Positions 52,486-62,594 of a stretch of DNA of 64,000 nucleotides are shown here, piece after piece. Below the pieces are notes generated by a model. That model was given only the letters and a program-made list of their open reading frames with translations. It was not told where the DNA came from and made no database searches. Position numbers and translations under genes: made by a program. The stretch spans positions 167,232-231,231 of the forward strand of contig NZ_JAFCKP010000009.1 in the NCBI RefSeq assembly GCF_018130245.1, given 5' to 3'. Each line of letters begins with the position of its first letter. Positions within the stretch are counted from its first letter, which is position 1. The stretch is from Bradyrhizobium sp. SZCCT0231 (GTDB lineage: Bacteria; Pseudomonadota; Alphaproteobacteria; Rhizobiales; Xanthobacteraceae).

Positions 52486-53550
52486 CTAGACGGGCGCCCC
52501 CGCCTCCCCCAGCACCCGCTGCGCAATCCCCACCACTTCCGCGGCCGCAATGTCCCGCATGCAGCGGTGGTCGTTCATCTTGCAGATCGTGCTCTGGCAG
52601 GGCTGGCAGGACAGCACGCTCTTGTCCTGAACCACGGTGGCTGCGAGGCCGTTGAGGGGGGCCCAGAGGTAGGGGCTGGTGGGGCCGAAGATGCCCATGG
52701 TGGGTGTGCCGAGCGCGGCTGCGATGTGCATCAGGCCGGAATCGTTGGAGATCGCAACGCCCGCCGCGGCCATGGCCAGCACGCCGTTGCGCAGATCGTT
52801 GCCGGTGAGGTCACGCACCCCGGTGCCGGCGGCGGCGACGATCTCTTGGGCGAGGCCCTTTTCGGCGGGGCCACCGACCACCCAGACCTCGAGGCCGCGC
52901 TCGACCAGCAGGCGGGCGGCCTCGGGATAATAGGTCCAGCGCTTTGAGACGCCGACCGAGCCGGGGGCGAGCGCCACCGCGGCGCCGGCGCTGAGGCCAT
53001 TGGCCTGGCGCCAGCGGGCGATCTCCTCGGCCGGGACGCGCAATTGCGGCACCGGCCATTCCGGAGGCAGGGGGGCGCCGTCGGGCTGGGCCAGGGCGGC
53101 GTTCTTGTCGATGAAGCGGGGCAGTTTCTTCTCGCCCCAGCGCCAGCGGTTGAGCAGGCCGAACCGGAACTCGCCGACGAAGCCGACCCGTTCGGGGATA
53201 CCGGCCAGCGCCGGCGCGATGGCTGCCTTCCAGGTCCGGGGCAGCACCAGGGCGGTGCCGTAGTTCCGTTCCCGAAGGAGTTTCGCCAGGCCGAGCTGCC
53301 GGCCCACGGCCAGCCGGCTGCGCGGCAGGTCCCAGACGATCCCCTGCCGGACGCCGGGCATGTAATCCACCAGCGGGGCGCACAGGGATGTGGTGAGCAG
53401 GTCGACCGGCCGGTTGGGCCAGCGCTCCTTCAGGACCCGCACGACGGTGTGATTCCGCACGAAATCGCCGATCCACATGTAGGGAATGATCAGGATCGGG
53501 CGCGTGTCGCTCCGGTCTGCATCCCCACCAAGTTGCGAATCAATATTCAT
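52486..53550 (-). CDS. waaF: ADP-heptose:LPS heptosyltransferase
   Basis: A 354-residue GT9 heptosyltransferase. It begins I-L-I-I-P-Y-M-W-I-G-D, has A-P-G-S-V-G-V-S-K-R-W in the second domain, S-N-D-S-G-L-M-H-I-A-A-A-L-G-T-P, and G-P-T-S-P, the core of WaaF/WaaC nucleotide-sugar binding. It transfers heptose from ADP-heptose to the inner core. The ADP-heptose-forming genes hldD and hldE lie just downstream on the other strand. WaaF (second heptose) is more likely than WaaC by overall pattern; this is not certain. Confidence 0.88.
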   Translation of the reverse strand: MNIDSQLGGDADRSDTRPILIIPYMWIGDFVRNHTVVRVLKERWPNRPVDLLTTSLCAPLVDYMPGVRQGIVWDLPRSRLAVGRQLGLAKLLRERNYGTALVLPRTWKAAIAPALAGIPERVGFVGEFRFGLLNRWRWGEKKLPRFIDKNAALAQPDGAPLPPEWPVPQLRVPAEEIARWRQANGLSAGAAVALAPGSVGVSKRWTYYPEAARLLVERGLEVWVVGGPAEKGLAQEIVAAAGTGVRDLTGNDLRNGVLAMAAAGVAISNDSGLMHIAAALGTPTMGIFGPTSPYLWAPLNGLAATVVQDKSVLSCQPCQSTICKMNDHRCMRDIAAAEVVGIAQRVLGEAGAPV

Positions 53551-53710
53551 TAGTTATTGGAACCGAAGACGTGCTGATGTTGGCGGTTCGGTAGCCGCTC
53601 CGGACCGGCAGGTAAAGCCGGCAGAAGCGCAATCCCAAAACCGCTTACACTTTGGCGGATCATGCGCTACGGCAGGACCGGGCACTAAGAAAATCGGGCA
53701 GGTAGGTGGA

Positions 53711-54691
53711 ATGTTGCTGGTGACCGGCGGGGCCGGTTTTATCGGATCGAATGTCGTGGCTGCGCTGAACGAGGCCGGCCGCAGCGACGTCGTGGTCTGC
53801 GACCTGCTCGGCACCGAGGGTAAGTGGCGCAACCTCGCCAAGCGGCAGCTTGTGGATATCGTTCCCCCGGCCGAGCTGGTGGACTGGCTGAAGGGCCGCA
53901 AGTTAGAGGCCATGATCCATCTCGGGGCGATTTCCGCGACCACGGCGACCGACGGCGACCTCGTCATCGAGACCAATTTCCGCCTGTCGATGCGCCTGCT
54001 GGACTGGTGCACGATGAACGCGGTGCCGTTCATCTATGCATCCTCGGCGGCGACCTATGGCGACGGCGAGGCCGGCTTCGGTGACGACGCTTCGCTACCG
54101 GCACTGAAGAAATTGCGGCCGATGAATCTCTACGGCTGGAGCAAGCACATGTTCGATCTCGCGGTCGCCGCGCGCGTGGCGAACGGCGATCCGCTGCCGC
54201 CGCAATGGGCCGGGCTGAAATTCTTCAACGTGTTCGGCCCCAACGAATACCACAAGGGCTCGATGATGAGCGTGCTGGCGCGGCGCTTCGACGACGTGAG
54301 GGCAGGCCGCGTCGTGCAGCTGTTCAAGTCGCATCGCGAAGGCATCGAAGACGGCGACCAGCGCCGCGATTTCATCTATGTCGACGACGTCGTGCGCGTC
54401 ATCATGTGGCTGCTGGCGACGCCGTCGGTGTCCGGCCTGTTCAACGTCGGCACCGGCAAGGCGCGCAGCTTCAAGGACCTCATGCTGGCCGCCTATGCCG
54501 CGCTCGGCACCAGGCCGAACATCGAATACATCGACATGCCCGAGCAGATCCGCGACAGCTACCAGTATTTCACCCAGAGCGAGGTCGATCGTCTGCTCCG
54601 CGCCGGCTATAACGGCGGCTTCACGACGCTCGAGGACGCGGTGAAGGCCTATGTCGGGGATTATCTCGACCGGCCCGATCGCTTTCGCTGA
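53711..54691 (+). CDS. hldD: ADP-L-glycero-D-manno-heptose 6-epimerase
   Basis: A 326-residue extended SDR: T-G-G-A-G-F-I-G-S-N at 5-14, ASSAATYG, the catalytic Y-G-W-S-K and F-F-N-V-F-G-P-N-E-Y-H-K-G-x-M, which is specific to HldD (RfaD). It converts the D-glycero to the L-glycero heptose. ATG at 53711 has AGGTGGA upstream; the frame opens far earlier without conserved sequence. It is followed 12 bases on by hldE. Confidence 0.94.
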   Translation: MLLVTGGAGFIGSNVVAALNEAGRSDVVVCDLLGTEGKWRNLAKRQLVDIVPPAELVDWLKGRKLEAMIHLGAISATTATDGDLVIETNFRLSMRLLDWCTMNAVPFIYASSAATYGDGEAGFGDDASLPALKKLRPMNLYGWSKHMFDLAVAARVANGDPLPPQWAGLKFFNVFGPNEYHKGSMMSVLARRFDDVRAGRVVQLFKSHREGIEDGDQRRDFIYVDDVVRVIMWLLATPSVSGLFNVGTGKARSFKDLMLAAYAALGTRPNIEYIDMPEQIRDSYQYFTQSEVDRLLRAGYNGGFTTLEDAVKAYVGDYLDRPDRFR

Positions 54692-54703
54692 GGCCTTTGG
54701 ACC

Positions 54704-56188
54704 ATGCCGACGCCCATTCTCGATTTCGATGCCCTCGCGCAAGCCATCTCAGGCCGCACGGTGCTGTGCATCGGCGATATCATGCTGGACGAGTTCGTCT
54801 ATGGCGAGGTGTCGCGGATCTCGCCGGAAGCGCCGGCGCCTGTCATCGCCGCCCAGCGCAGCGAGCTCCACATCGGTGGCGCCGGCAACGTCGCGCGCAA
54901 TGTCGCTTCGCTCGGCGCGCGCTGCATCTTCGTCGGTCTCGTCGGCGAGGACGAGGCCGGTGCACGGCTCAAGGCGGCGCTCAATGAGCAAGCTGCAATC
55001 GAAAGCATGCTGGTGTGCGACCCATCGCGGCCGACCACGCGAAAAGTCCGGTTCGTCTCCGAGCATTTTTCCACGCACATGCTGCGCGCGGATTGGGAGC
55101 AGGCGCTGCCTGCGTCCGACGACGTCGAAACGAAATTGATCGACGCGATCCTGCCGCAGATCGTGCGCGCCGACATCGTGCTGCTGTCCGACTACGCCAA
55201 GGGCGTGCTGACGGCGCGCGTGATCCGCCACACCATCGATGCCGCGCGAAGGCTCGGCAAGCCCGTGATCGTCGATCCCAAGAGCCTGAACTGGGCGATC
55301 TATCGCGGCGCCACGCTGCTCACGCCCAACCGCAAGGAATTTTCGGAAGCGACTCGCAGCCGCGCCGAGACGGTGCAGAGCATCGTCGAGGCCAGCGAGG
55401 ACGTGATGCGGTTCGCCGATTGCGAGGCGATCCTGGTCACGCAGGGCGAGCACGGCATGACGCTGGTGCCGCGGGGTGGCGAGGCCGTTCACGTTCCAGC
55501 GTTCCCGGTGAAGGTGCGCGACGTCTCCGGCGCCGGTGACACCGTCGCCGCCGCGCTCGCGGTATCGCTTGCGGCCGGCGCGGACTGGGATACGGCGCTG
55601 CGCGTGGCCAATGCCGCCGCCGCCGTCGCCGTCGGCAAGCAAGGCACCGCCAGCGTCAGCGCAGCCGAGCTGCGACGTAAGATCCTGCCGCATGCCACTC
55701 TCGTAGCCGAGGAGAAGATCGTGCTCGATCCGGCTGCGCTCGATGCCCAACTCGCCGACTGGAGGAGGCAGGGCCACCGCGTCGGCTTCACCAATGGCTG
55801 TTTCGACATCCTCCATCCCGGTCACGTCAAGGTGCTGACCGCGGCGCGCGCCGCCTGTGACCGCCTGATCGTGGGGCTCAACAGCGACGCCTCGGTGCGG
55901 CGGCTGAAGGGCGCCGATCGTCCGGTGCAGGACGAGCGCGCGCGTGCCGAAGTGCTCGCCGCGCTGGAAGCCGTCGATCTCGTCGTCATCTTCGCGGAAG
56001 ACACGCCGATCGACCTGATCACCAGGATCAAGCCCGGCGTGCTGGTGAAGGGCGGTGACTACACCCGCGAGCAGGTCGTCGGCCACGAGGTGGTCGAGGC
56101 CGCGGGCGGGGTCGTCGTGCTGGTCGACATTCTCCAGGGCTTCAGCACGACGGCCCTGGTGCATCGCGCGCGGGGAGGGAGCAAGTGA
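54704..56188 (+). CDS. hldE: Bifunctional heptose 7-phosphate kinase / heptose 1-phosphate adenylyltransferase
   Basis: A 494-residue HldE (RfaE). Residues about 1-325 are a ribokinase-type kinase with G-G-A-G-N-V-A-R-N and the C-terminal catalytic G-A-G-D-T. Residues about 350-490 are the adenylyltransferase with [13 protein letters not shown]. It phosphorylates heptose-7-phosphate and then activates the 1-phosphate with ATP. The separate GmhB phosphatase needed between the two steps is not in this LPS part, though a GmhB-like domain is fused in the gene at 2761-3963. Confidence 0.95.
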   Translation: MPTPILDFDALAQAISGRTVLCIGDIMLDEFVYGEVSRISPEAPAPVIAAQRSELHIGGAGNVARNVASLGARCIFVGLVGEDEAGARLKAALNEQAAIESMLVCDPSRPTTRKVRFVSEHFSTHMLRADWEQALPASDDVETKLIDAILPQIVRADIVLLSDYAKGVLTARVIRHTIDAARRLGKPVIVDPKSLNWAIYRGATLLTPNRKEFSEATRSRAETVQSIVEASEDVMRFADCEAILVTQGEHGMTLVPRGGEAVHVPAFPVKVRDVSGAGDTVAAALAVSLAAGADWDTALRVANAAAAVAVGKQGTASVSAAELRRKILPHATLVAEEKIVLDPAALDAQLADWRRQGHRVGFTNGCFDILHPGHVKVLTAARAACDRLIVGLNSDASVRRLKGADRPVQDERARAEVLAALEAVDLVVIFAEDTPIDLITRIKPGVLVKGGDYTREQVVGHEVVEAAGGVVVLVDILQGFSTTALVHRARGGSK

Positions 56189-57495
56189 CTGCTCAAGTGA
56201 CAGGTCAGGTGACGACGCTGGCCCGGGAGACGACCGGCCAGATGCTGGCGCGCCGCTTGCGAAGCCCGGCAGCCTGGAGCGAGACGGTCGACCTGTTCGC
56301 CATCCTGACCGCGGCCTCGCTGCCCTGGTCGACCTCGCTTGCCGGGATCTTCAACGCGCTGATGCTGCTCTGCATGGTGCCGTTCCTCGACGTCCGCGCG
56401 TTCCTGCAATCGCTGAAGCGCCCGATCTGCATCGCGCCGATCGCGCTGGTCCTGCTCGCGATGGTGGGGACACTCTGGTCGGATGCGGCCTGGGGGGCGC
56501 GCTTCTATGCGGTCAATCCGACCGTCAAGCTGCTCGTGCTGCCGGTCCTGCTCTATCATTTCGAGCGCTCGCCGCGTGGACGCTGGATCTTCGTCGCCTT
56601 CCTGGTGTCCTGCGCGCTGCTGTCGGTGATGTCCTGGCTGGTCGCGCTCTACCCGGACCTCGCGCTCAAGAACGATCCGCCCGAGCGCGGCATCTTCGTC
56701 AAGAACTACATCGACCAGAGCCAGGAATTCGCGCTGTGCGCGGTCGCGCTCGCCTATCCGGTCGTGATGCTGCTGCGTGAGAAGCGCTACTGGCTCGCCG
56801 GGCTGCTCACCGCGCTGGCGCTCAGCTTCTTCGTCAACATGGCTTTCGTGGTGGTGTCGCGCACTGCCCTCGTCACCGTTCCGATCATGTTCGGCGTATT
56901 CGCGCTGCTTCACCTCAAATGGCGCAGTATCGCATTCATCTCCGCCGCTTTGCTCGTCGGCGCCGTTCTCGCCTGGCAGGCCTCGCCGCAATTGCGCCAT
57001 ACCGCCGAGAGGTTCTCCGACGACTACACGCGTTACATGGAAAGGGGCGAGCCGACCTCGGCGGGCCTGCGGCTCGAATTCTGGCGAAAGTCGCTCGGCT
57101 TCTTCGCGGAGGCGCCGATCGTGGGGCACGGCACCGGCTCGACGCGTGGATTGTTCGAACGCGCCGCGACGCCCGCCGGCCAGTATCAGGCATCCGCCGA
57201 GGTGATCGGCAATCCGCACAACCAGACGCTCAACGTTGCCGTGCAATGGGGCGCGATCGGTATCGCCATTCTCTACGCGATCTGGATATTGCACCTGCGG
57301 TTGTTTCGTGGCGACGGGCTTGCCGAATGGATCGGGCTCCTGGTCGTGGTGCAGAACGTCTTCACCTCGCTGTTCAATTCCCATCTGTTCGACTTCCATG
57401 AGGGCTGGATGTACGTCATCGGCGTCGGCGTCGCCGGCGGAATGGTGATCCGGGCACAACAGGCCGAGGCGAAGATGAGGGAAACCGGTTTCTAA
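56185..57495 (+). CDS. waaL: O-antigen ligase (WaaL)-like membrane protein
   Basis: A 436-residue membrane protein with about 10-12 helices and a large periplasmic loop (about 270-365). In this loop lie G-H-G-T-G-S-T-R and [10 protein letters not shown], the conserved Wzy_C motif of ligases and polymerases with its essential His. ATG overlaps the hldE stop by 4 bases. Following heptose genes, it most likely ligates O-polysaccharide to lipid A-core; a polymerase role is the alternative. Confidence 0.85.
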   Translation: MTAQVTGQVTTLARETTGQMLARRLRSPAAWSETVDLFAILTAASLPWSTSLAGIFNALMLLCMVPFLDVRAFLQSLKRPICIAPIALVLLAMVGTLWSDAAWGARFYAVNPTVKLLVLPVLLYHFERSPRGRWIFVAFLVSCALLSVMSWLVALYPDLALKNDPPERGIFVKNYIDQSQEFALCAVALAYPVVMLLREKRYWLAGLLTALALSFFVNMAFVVVSRTALVTVPIMFGVFALLHLKWRSIAFISAALLVGAVLAWQASPQLRHTAERFSDDYTRYMERGEPTSAGLRLEFWRKSLGFFAEAPIVGHGTGSTRGLFERAATPAGQYQASAEVIGNPHNQTLNVAVQWGAIGIAILYAIWILHLRLFRGDGLAEWIGLLVVVQNVFTSLFNSHLFDFHEGWMYVIGVGVAGGMVIRAQQAEAKMRETGF

Positions 57496-57525
57496 ACGGC
57501 CGCGCGACTGGCAAGTCTGGTCCAG

Positions 57526-59493
57526 ATGGGCTATCAGCGCGGTCAGGTTGCATCTAACTGGGTTTTCATCGGTCGGCGGATGACGCGTCTTTCGCATCTC
57601 ACCTCGCGCAATTTCCTGATCGCGCTCCACGACCTGCTGGCGACCACGGCGGCGCTTTTTGCCGCCTTTTATGTGCGATTCGAGGGCGGCGACGGCTTCT
57701 TCGAGCGCTTGCCGCTGCTGTTCCAGATCCTCCCCTATTTTCTCGCCTTCAGCGTGGTCGTGTTCTTCGTCTTGAACCTGACCACGACGAAATGGCGCTT
57801 CATCTCGCTGCCTGACGCGCTGAACATCATTCGCGCGGCGACCGTGCTGACGGTTGCCCTGCTCGTGCTCGACTACATCTTCGTTGCCCCCAACGTTCGC
57901 GGCGCCTTCTTCCTCGGCAAGATGACGATCGTCCTCTACTGGTTTCTGGAGGTCTCCTTCCTCAGCGCGCTGCGCATGACCTATCGTTATTTCCGTTATA
58001 CGCGGGTGCGGCGGCATGCGCGGACCGATGAAGCCGCCCCGACGCTGCTGATCGGCCGGGCCGCGGATGCGGAGGTGCTGTTGCGCGGCATCGAAAGCGG
58101 GGCGATCAAGCGCATCTGGCCGGTCGGCGTGCTGTCGCCGTCGAGCGCCGACCGCGGCCAGTTCATCCGCACCGTGCCGGTGCTGGGCGGCATCGACGAC
58201 GTCGAGGACGTCATCGCGGACTTTGCCAAGCGCAACAAGCCGATCGCACGCCTCGTCATGACGCCGTCGGCATTCGAGCCGGAGGCCCATCCGGAATCGA
58301 TCCTGATGCGGGCGCGCAAGCTGGGTGTGATCGTCAACCGGATGCCCTCGCTGGAGAGCGGCGACACGCCGCGGCTCACGGCCGTCGCGGTCGAGGACCT
58401 CCTGCTGCGGCCGAGCGAGAGGATCGACTATGCGCGCCTGGAAGCGCTGATCAACGGCAAGGCGGTGATCGTCACTGGCGGTGGCGGCTCGATCGGCTCG
58501 GAGATCTGCGAGCGCGTCGTCGCCTTCGGCGCCGCGCGGCTCCTGATCGTGGAAAACTCGGAGCCGGCGCTCTACGCGGTCACGGAGGCGCTTGCTGCGC
58601 AGGGCGCGGCGGCCAGGATCGAAGGGCGGATCGCCGACATTCGCGACCGCGAGCGCATCATGCGCCTGATGGCGGAGTTCAAGCCGGACATCGTGTTCCA
58701 CGCCGCGGCGCTCAAGCACGTGCCGATCCTCGAGCGCGATTGGAGCGAGGGCGTCAAGACCAACATTTTCGGCTCGATCAACGTTGCGGATGCCGCCGTT
58801 GCCGCCGGCGCCGAAGCCATGGTGATGATCTCGACCGACAAGGCGATCGAGCCGGTGTCGATGCTCGGCCTGACCAAGCGGTTTGCCGAGATGTACTGCC
58901 AGGCGCTGGATCACGACCTCGCGGCGGCGGCGCGCGGCGCCAAGTCGCCGATGCGGCTGATCTCGGTCCGGTTCGGCAATGTGCTGGCCTCGAACGGCTC
59001 GGTGGTGCCGAAGTTCAAGGCTCAGATCGAGGCCGGCGGCCCGGTGACGGTGACGCATCCCGACATGGTCCGTTACTTCATGACCATCCGCGAGGCCTGC
59101 GATCTCGTCATCACCGCGGCCACGCATGCGCTCGGAACGCAGCGTCCCGACGTCTCGGTCTACGTGCTCAACATGGGCCAGCCGGTCAAGATCGTCGATC
59201 TCGCCGAGCGCATGATTCGCCTCTCCGGGCTGCAACCCGGCTACGACATCGAGATCGTGTTCACCGGCATGCGGCCGGGCGAACGCCTGCACGAAATCCT
59301 GTTCGCCTCCGAGGAGCCGACCCGAGAGATCGGCGTTGCTGGCATCATGGCCGCGCAGCCGAAGGAGCCGCCGATGCAGACGGTGCGCAAATGGATCGCG
59401 GCGCTCGAGCAGGCGATCGCGCGCGACGATCGCGCTACCATCAGGACCATCCTGAAGGATGCGGTGCCCGAGTTCGGGTCGACCGCGGCCTGA
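57526..59493 (+). CDS. Membrane-anchored nucleotide-sugar 4,6-dehydratase, WbpM/CapD/WreV-like
   Basis: A 655-residue protein with four N-terminal membrane helices (about 30-165), a CoA-binding-like Rossmann domain (about 170-290) and a catalytic extended SDR domain: T-G-G-G-G-S-I-G-S-E (about 316-325), I-S-T-D-K-A (about 435-440) and K451 in L-G-L-T-K-R. In WbpM the catalytic Tyr is replaced by Met (M-x-x-x-K); here the aligned position appears to be Leu447. It should make UDP-4-keto-6-deoxy-GlcNAc. An ATG at 57580 is an alternative start. The reductase gene follows. Confidence 0.87.
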   Translation: MGYQRGQVASNWVFIGRRMTRLSHLTSRNFLIALHDLLATTAALFAAFYVRFEGGDGFFERLPLLFQILPYFLAFSVVVFFVLNLTTTKWRFISLPDALNIIRAATVLTVALLVLDYIFVAPNVRGAFFLGKMTIVLYWFLEVSFLSALRMTYRYFRYTRVRRHARTDEAAPTLLIGRAADAEVLLRGIESGAIKRIWPVGVLSPSSADRGQFIRTVPVLGGIDDVEDVIADFAKRNKPIARLVMTPSAFEPEAHPESILMRARKLGVIVNRMPSLESGDTPRLTAVAVEDLLLRPSERIDYARLEALINGKAVIVTGGGGSIGSEICERVVAFGAARLLIVENSEPALYAVTEALAAQGAAARIEGRIADIRDRERIMRLMAEFKPDIVFHAAALKHVPILERDWSEGVKTNIFGSINVADAAVAAGAEAMVMISTDKAIEPVSMLGLTKRFAEMYCQALDHDLAAAARGAKSPMRLISVRFGNVLASNGSVVPKFKAQIEAGGPVTVTHPDMVRYFMTIREACDLVITAATHALGTQRPDVSVYVLNMGQPVKIVDLAERMIRLSGLQPGYDIEIVFTGMRPGERLHEILFASEEPTREIGVAGIMAAQPKEPPMQTVRKWIAALEQAIARDDRATIRTILKDAVPEFGSTAA

Positions 59494-59578
59494 CCATGCA
59501 GCCTCGGGGCACGATCGTCGTCGCCTATGCCGCTTTGTTCGGCGAATTGTTGTGCAACGCTGTTCTGACGGGGCCACG

Positions 59579-60526
59579 ATGAGCGAGGTAAAGCCGGTCG
59601 CGCTGGTGACGGGGGCGAGCGGCTTCCTTGGCCGCCATATCGTGCCTGCGCTGACGCGGGAGGGGTGGTCGGTCCGCCGTGCGGTCCGCAGCCCGGAAGG
59701 GACCGGCGGCGAGGTCGTGATCGATTCGATCGGCCCCGAGACCGACTGGCAGGCCGCGCTCGAAGGCGTCGACGCCGTCGTCCATCTCGCCGCGCGGGTG
59801 CATTACAAGAACGAGGAGCACGCGGTCCAGCTCTACCGCGACGTCAATGTCGACGGCACGCGGCATCTGGCGCGCTCCGCAGCGATGGCGGGCGTGCGCC
59901 AGTTCATCTTCATCAGCACCGTTCTCGTTCACGGCCGCAGCAATGACGGCCGCGCGCCGTTCAGCGAGAGCGATGTCCCGACGCCGCGTGGCCTCTACGG
60001 CACGTCCAAGGCCGAGGCCGAGGCGGGCTTGAGGGCGCTGGCGCGCGACAGCGACATGAAGATCTCGGTGATCAGGCCGCCGCTGATCTATGGCGCGGGC
60101 GCCAAGGGCAATTTCGCGCTGCTGACGCGCGCGGTGAGGTTGGGACTGCCGCTGCCCTTTGCGGCGATCCGCAATCGCCGCAACTTTCTGTCGGTGCAGA
60201 ACCTGTCGTCGTTCATCCTGCACCGGCTCGGCCATTCCGAGCCCGTGAGCAATTTCGAGATCTTCCTGCTCGCCGACCGGGAGCGGGTCTCGACGCCTGA
60301 ATTCATCGCGTGCCTGGCGAGAGCCTCCGGCAAGCGTGCCAGGCTGTTCGGCATACCGCCGAACATGCTCGGCGCGGCCCTCCGCGTGATGGGCCGTCAG
60401 GATATGCATGATGGCCTGATCGGCTCGCTCGAGCTCGACATCTCGAAGGCGATCGCAACCGGCTGGCAGCCGCAGGTCACCCTCGAGGAGGGCTTGCGCC
60501 TGGCGGTGTCGGATCAGGAGCCCTGA
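59579..60526 (+). CDS. NAD-dependent epimerase/dehydratase, QuiNAc-type 4-ketoreductase candidate (WreQ/WbpV-like)
   Basis: A 315-residue extended SDR with T-G-A-S-G-F-L-G-R-H at about 11-20, I-S-T-V-L-V-H-G and the catalytic Y-G-T-S-K. It lies right after the WbpM-like gene and is convergent with a WecA/WreU-like transferase. In Rhizobium etli the corresponding set WreV, WreQ and WreU makes QuiNAc and loads it on the lipid carrier; the similarity in gene order and family makes a 4-ketoreductase role likely. ATG at 59579; the frame opens earlier, inside the previous gene. Its end overlaps the convergent gene by 13 bases. Confidence 0.75.
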   Translation: MSEVKPVALVTGASGFLGRHIVPALTREGWSVRRAVRSPEGTGGEVVIDSIGPETDWQAALEGVDAVVHLAARVHYKNEEHAVQLYRDVNVDGTRHLARSAAMAGVRQFIFISTVLVHGRSNDGRAPFSESDVPTPRGLYGTSKAEAEAGLRALARDSDMKISVIRPPLIYGAGAKGNFALLTRAVRLGLPLPFAAIRNRRNFLSVQNLSSFILHRLGHSEPVSNFEIFLLADRERVSTPEFIACLARASGKRARLFGIPPNMLGAALRVMGRQDMHDGLIGSLELDISKAIATGWQPQVTLEEGLRLAVSDQEP

Positions 60527-61533
60527 GGGCGGGAGAAGCGGCGCAGCACGAATCCGACCGCGAGCGCGCCGGCGACAAGCGCCGACGTCGTGATCGCCGG
60601 CGCGGCGGCGCGGATGGTGAGGATGGCGAGCCCGGCGAGCACGAGGTTGAGCAGGAAGACCTCGCCGATCACCCGCGGCACCGTGAACCCGTTGTCCGTG
60701 GCGCGCTGGTAGAAATGCGTGCGGTGCGCCGACCAGAACGGTTCGCGCCTGATGATGCGCCGAAGCAGCGTGATGGTGGCATCCGCAAGATAATAGGCGG
60801 ACAACAGCAGCGCCGCGGCCGGCTGTCCCCTAAAGGCGAGCTCCAGAAGACACCAGCCGAGCAAGAGGCCGATCGGCAGGCTGCCGACATCGCCCAGGAA
60901 GACTTTTGCGACGGGACGGTTGAACGGCGCAAAGCCGAGCATGGCGCCGCACAGCGCGGTGGCGATCAGCACGGCCGGCCATGAGAGATACCCGAGCATT
61001 CCCAGCAGCAGCAGCGCAGCGGTGACCGGCACGACTTCCGCCACCGTCATCAGGTCGAGCCCGTCCATGAAGTTGACGAGGTTCACGAACCAGACTCCGG
61101 CAAGGACGATGAGGCCGCGCTCGAGCGGAAGCGGCAGCGCCGGCACGATGCGTGCGGTCTCCGGCGCGGTGAACACCACGGCGCCGACGCAGGCCGCCTG
61201 CAGCGCCAGCCGCACGATCACCGGCAGCGACTTTATGTCGTCGGCAAACCCGACCAGCGCGATCAGCACCGTCGCGCCGATCAGTACCGGCGGGATAGCG
61301 ACGTTCGCCCAGACGGCCCAGAGCGAGGCGACGACCAGAGTCGCGGCGATCACCGCGATGCCCGCGCCCTGCGGGGTCGGGATGCGATGCGAGGACCGCG
61401 CATTCGGTCGCGCCAGTGCGTAGCGCTGGAGCAGGGGACGGCTGGTCCAGGTGACGAGCGCCGAGATCAGCGCGGCGATCGCAACGGCAAGCAGCACGGG
61501 CGCGCCGGCGAGTGCTTCGGTGGTCGAGCTCAC
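60514..61533 (-). CDS. Undecaprenyl-phosphate sugar-1-phosphate transferase, WecA/WreU family
   Basis: A 339-residue polytopic protein with about 10 helices. Cytoplasmic-loop signatures of the MraY/WecA superfamily are present: G-F-A-D-D-I-K-S-L-P, N-F-M-D-G-L-D and F-L-G-D-V-G-S-L-P-I-G, as well as a C-terminal A-H-R-T-H-F-Y-Q-R. It loads the first sugar-1-phosphate on undecaprenyl phosphate, initiating O-antigen. The start is GTG at 61533, overlapping the TGA of the upstream gene in GTGA; a longer frame continues only by chance. Confidence 0.88.
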   Translation of the reverse strand: MSSTTEALAGAPVLLAVAIAALISALVTWTSRPLLQRYALARPNARSSHRIPTPQGAGIAVIAATLVVASLWAVWANVAIPPVLIGATVLIALVGFADDIKSLPVIVRLALQAACVGAVVFTAPETARIVPALPLPLERGLIVLAGVWFVNLVNFMDGLDLMTVAEVVPVTAALLLLGMLGYLSWPAVLIATALCGAMLGFAPFNRPVAKVFLGDVGSLPIGLLLGWCLLELAFRGQPAAALLLSAYYLADATITLLRRIIRREPFWSAHRTHFYQRATDNGFTVPRVIGEVFLLNLVLAGLAILTIRAAAPAITTSALVAGALAVGFVLRRFSRPQGS

Positions 61534-62489
61534 TCCGGCACTCCGATCGGGGCCGAGCCTTGCGCAGCCTTCTCCGCGCTGAGGATCCAGACCAGGCCGC
61601 CGACTGCGCCGACGATGAAGAACACGGCGCCGTACAGCAGCGAGACGTTGACGCCCTCGTTGGCGGCAAGTCCCGCGAAGCCGAACGCCAGGCCCATCGT
61701 GGCCTCGCGCACGCCCCAGCCGGCGATCGAGATCGGCATCATCGTGATCAGCATCACCGGCGGCACGAGCAGAAAGACGTCGCTGAAGCGAACCGGGGCC
61801 GCAATCGACTGCACGACGCACCAGGCGATGACGACGGCCAGCACGTGGACGAGGATCGACAGGATTGCGATGACGGGGCCGCGGGTGCGGCTGAAGATGA
61901 CGCGATTGGCGATGACGGCGCAGGCGTGAATGTGATGCGTCGCCCACCAGGTCTTCAGCCAGCGCCATTTCAGCGCGCCGAAAATCAGAAAGCCGACGCC
62001 GCCGGCGAGCGCCAGGAGATCGATGAGCAGCAGCGCCGAGCGCCCGTGCGGATCGGTGATGAGGGTGTAGCTCCAGGGCAGGCTCGCGACGATGAGAACC
62101 GCGAGCGCGATGAGCCCGATCGCGCGGTCGACGAAGATCGAGTAGGTCGCCGCACGCCAGCCGGCGCCGGCGCGCGCGACCAGCCACAGCCGGACCGCAT
62201 CGCCGCCGATCGCCGACGGCAGGGTCTGGTTGAAGAACGAGCCGATCACGTTGTAGCGCATGGCGCGGCCGAGCTCGAGCGGCGCGCCACAGACGGCGCT
62301 GATCTCGCGCCAGCGCAGCACGCCGACGAAGATCTGCAGGAATGTGACCGCGATCGCCACGCCGATCCAGAACAGGCTGGTCACGGTGAAGCGCGAAAAC
62401 AGTTCGGACAAATCGACCTTGCGCAGCGCCAGGTAGAGCAGCGCCGCGGAAATCAGGATTTTGGCCGTCGACAGCAGGATTCGGCGCAT
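61530..62489 (-). CDS. Lysylphosphatidylglycerol synthase-type (UPF0104) transmembrane protein
   Basis: A 319-residue membrane protein with about 8 helices of the LPG_synthase_TM/UPF0104 family; L-R-W-R at about 60, F-F-N-Q-T-L-P-S-A-I-G-G-D-A-V-R and M-M-P-I-S-I-A-G-W-G-V-R-E are the family signatures. Proteins of this type act in lipid or lipid-linked sugar flipping. Coupled to the WreU-like gene by a 4-base overlap, so a role with lipid-linked glycan is likely. ATG at 62489 preferred; the frame opens at 62528. Confidence 0.8.
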   Translation of the reverse strand: MRRILLSTAKILISAALLYLALRKVDLSELFSRFTVTSLFWIGVAIAVTFLQIFVGVLRWREISAVCGAPLELGRAMRYNVIGSFFNQTLPSAIGGDAVRLWLVARAGAGWRAATYSIFVDRAIGLIALAVLIVASLPWSYTLITDPHGRSALLLIDLLALAGGVGFLIFGALKWRWLKTWWATHHIHACAVIANRVIFSRTRGPVIAILSILVHVLAVVIAWCVVQSIAAPVRFSDVFLLVPPVMLITMMPISIAGWGVREATMGLAFGFAGLAANEGVNVSLLYGAVFFIVGAVGGLVWILSAEKAAQGSAPIGVPE

Positions 62490-62594
62490 CTCGCCCGCAT
62501 GAACAGGGTTTGGGAAGATTTGAGGCAACCCGACGCGAGGCGCCGAATTCGGCCGCTTTGGTATGGTCTTGGCGCCGATCTTGCAATAGCCCTC

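Noticed and set aside
53486-53710. Upstream extension of the hldD frame
   Set aside because: It overlaps the start of the divergent waaF gene and lacks family character; the Rossmann motif begins right after the ATG at 53711.
56059-59577. A 1172-codon open frame on the minus strand opposite hldE, waaL and the dehydratase
   Set aside because: It is antisense to three well-supported genes and its translation is rich in Arg, His, Asp and Ala without any domain, as expected of an antisense frame in GC-rich DNA.
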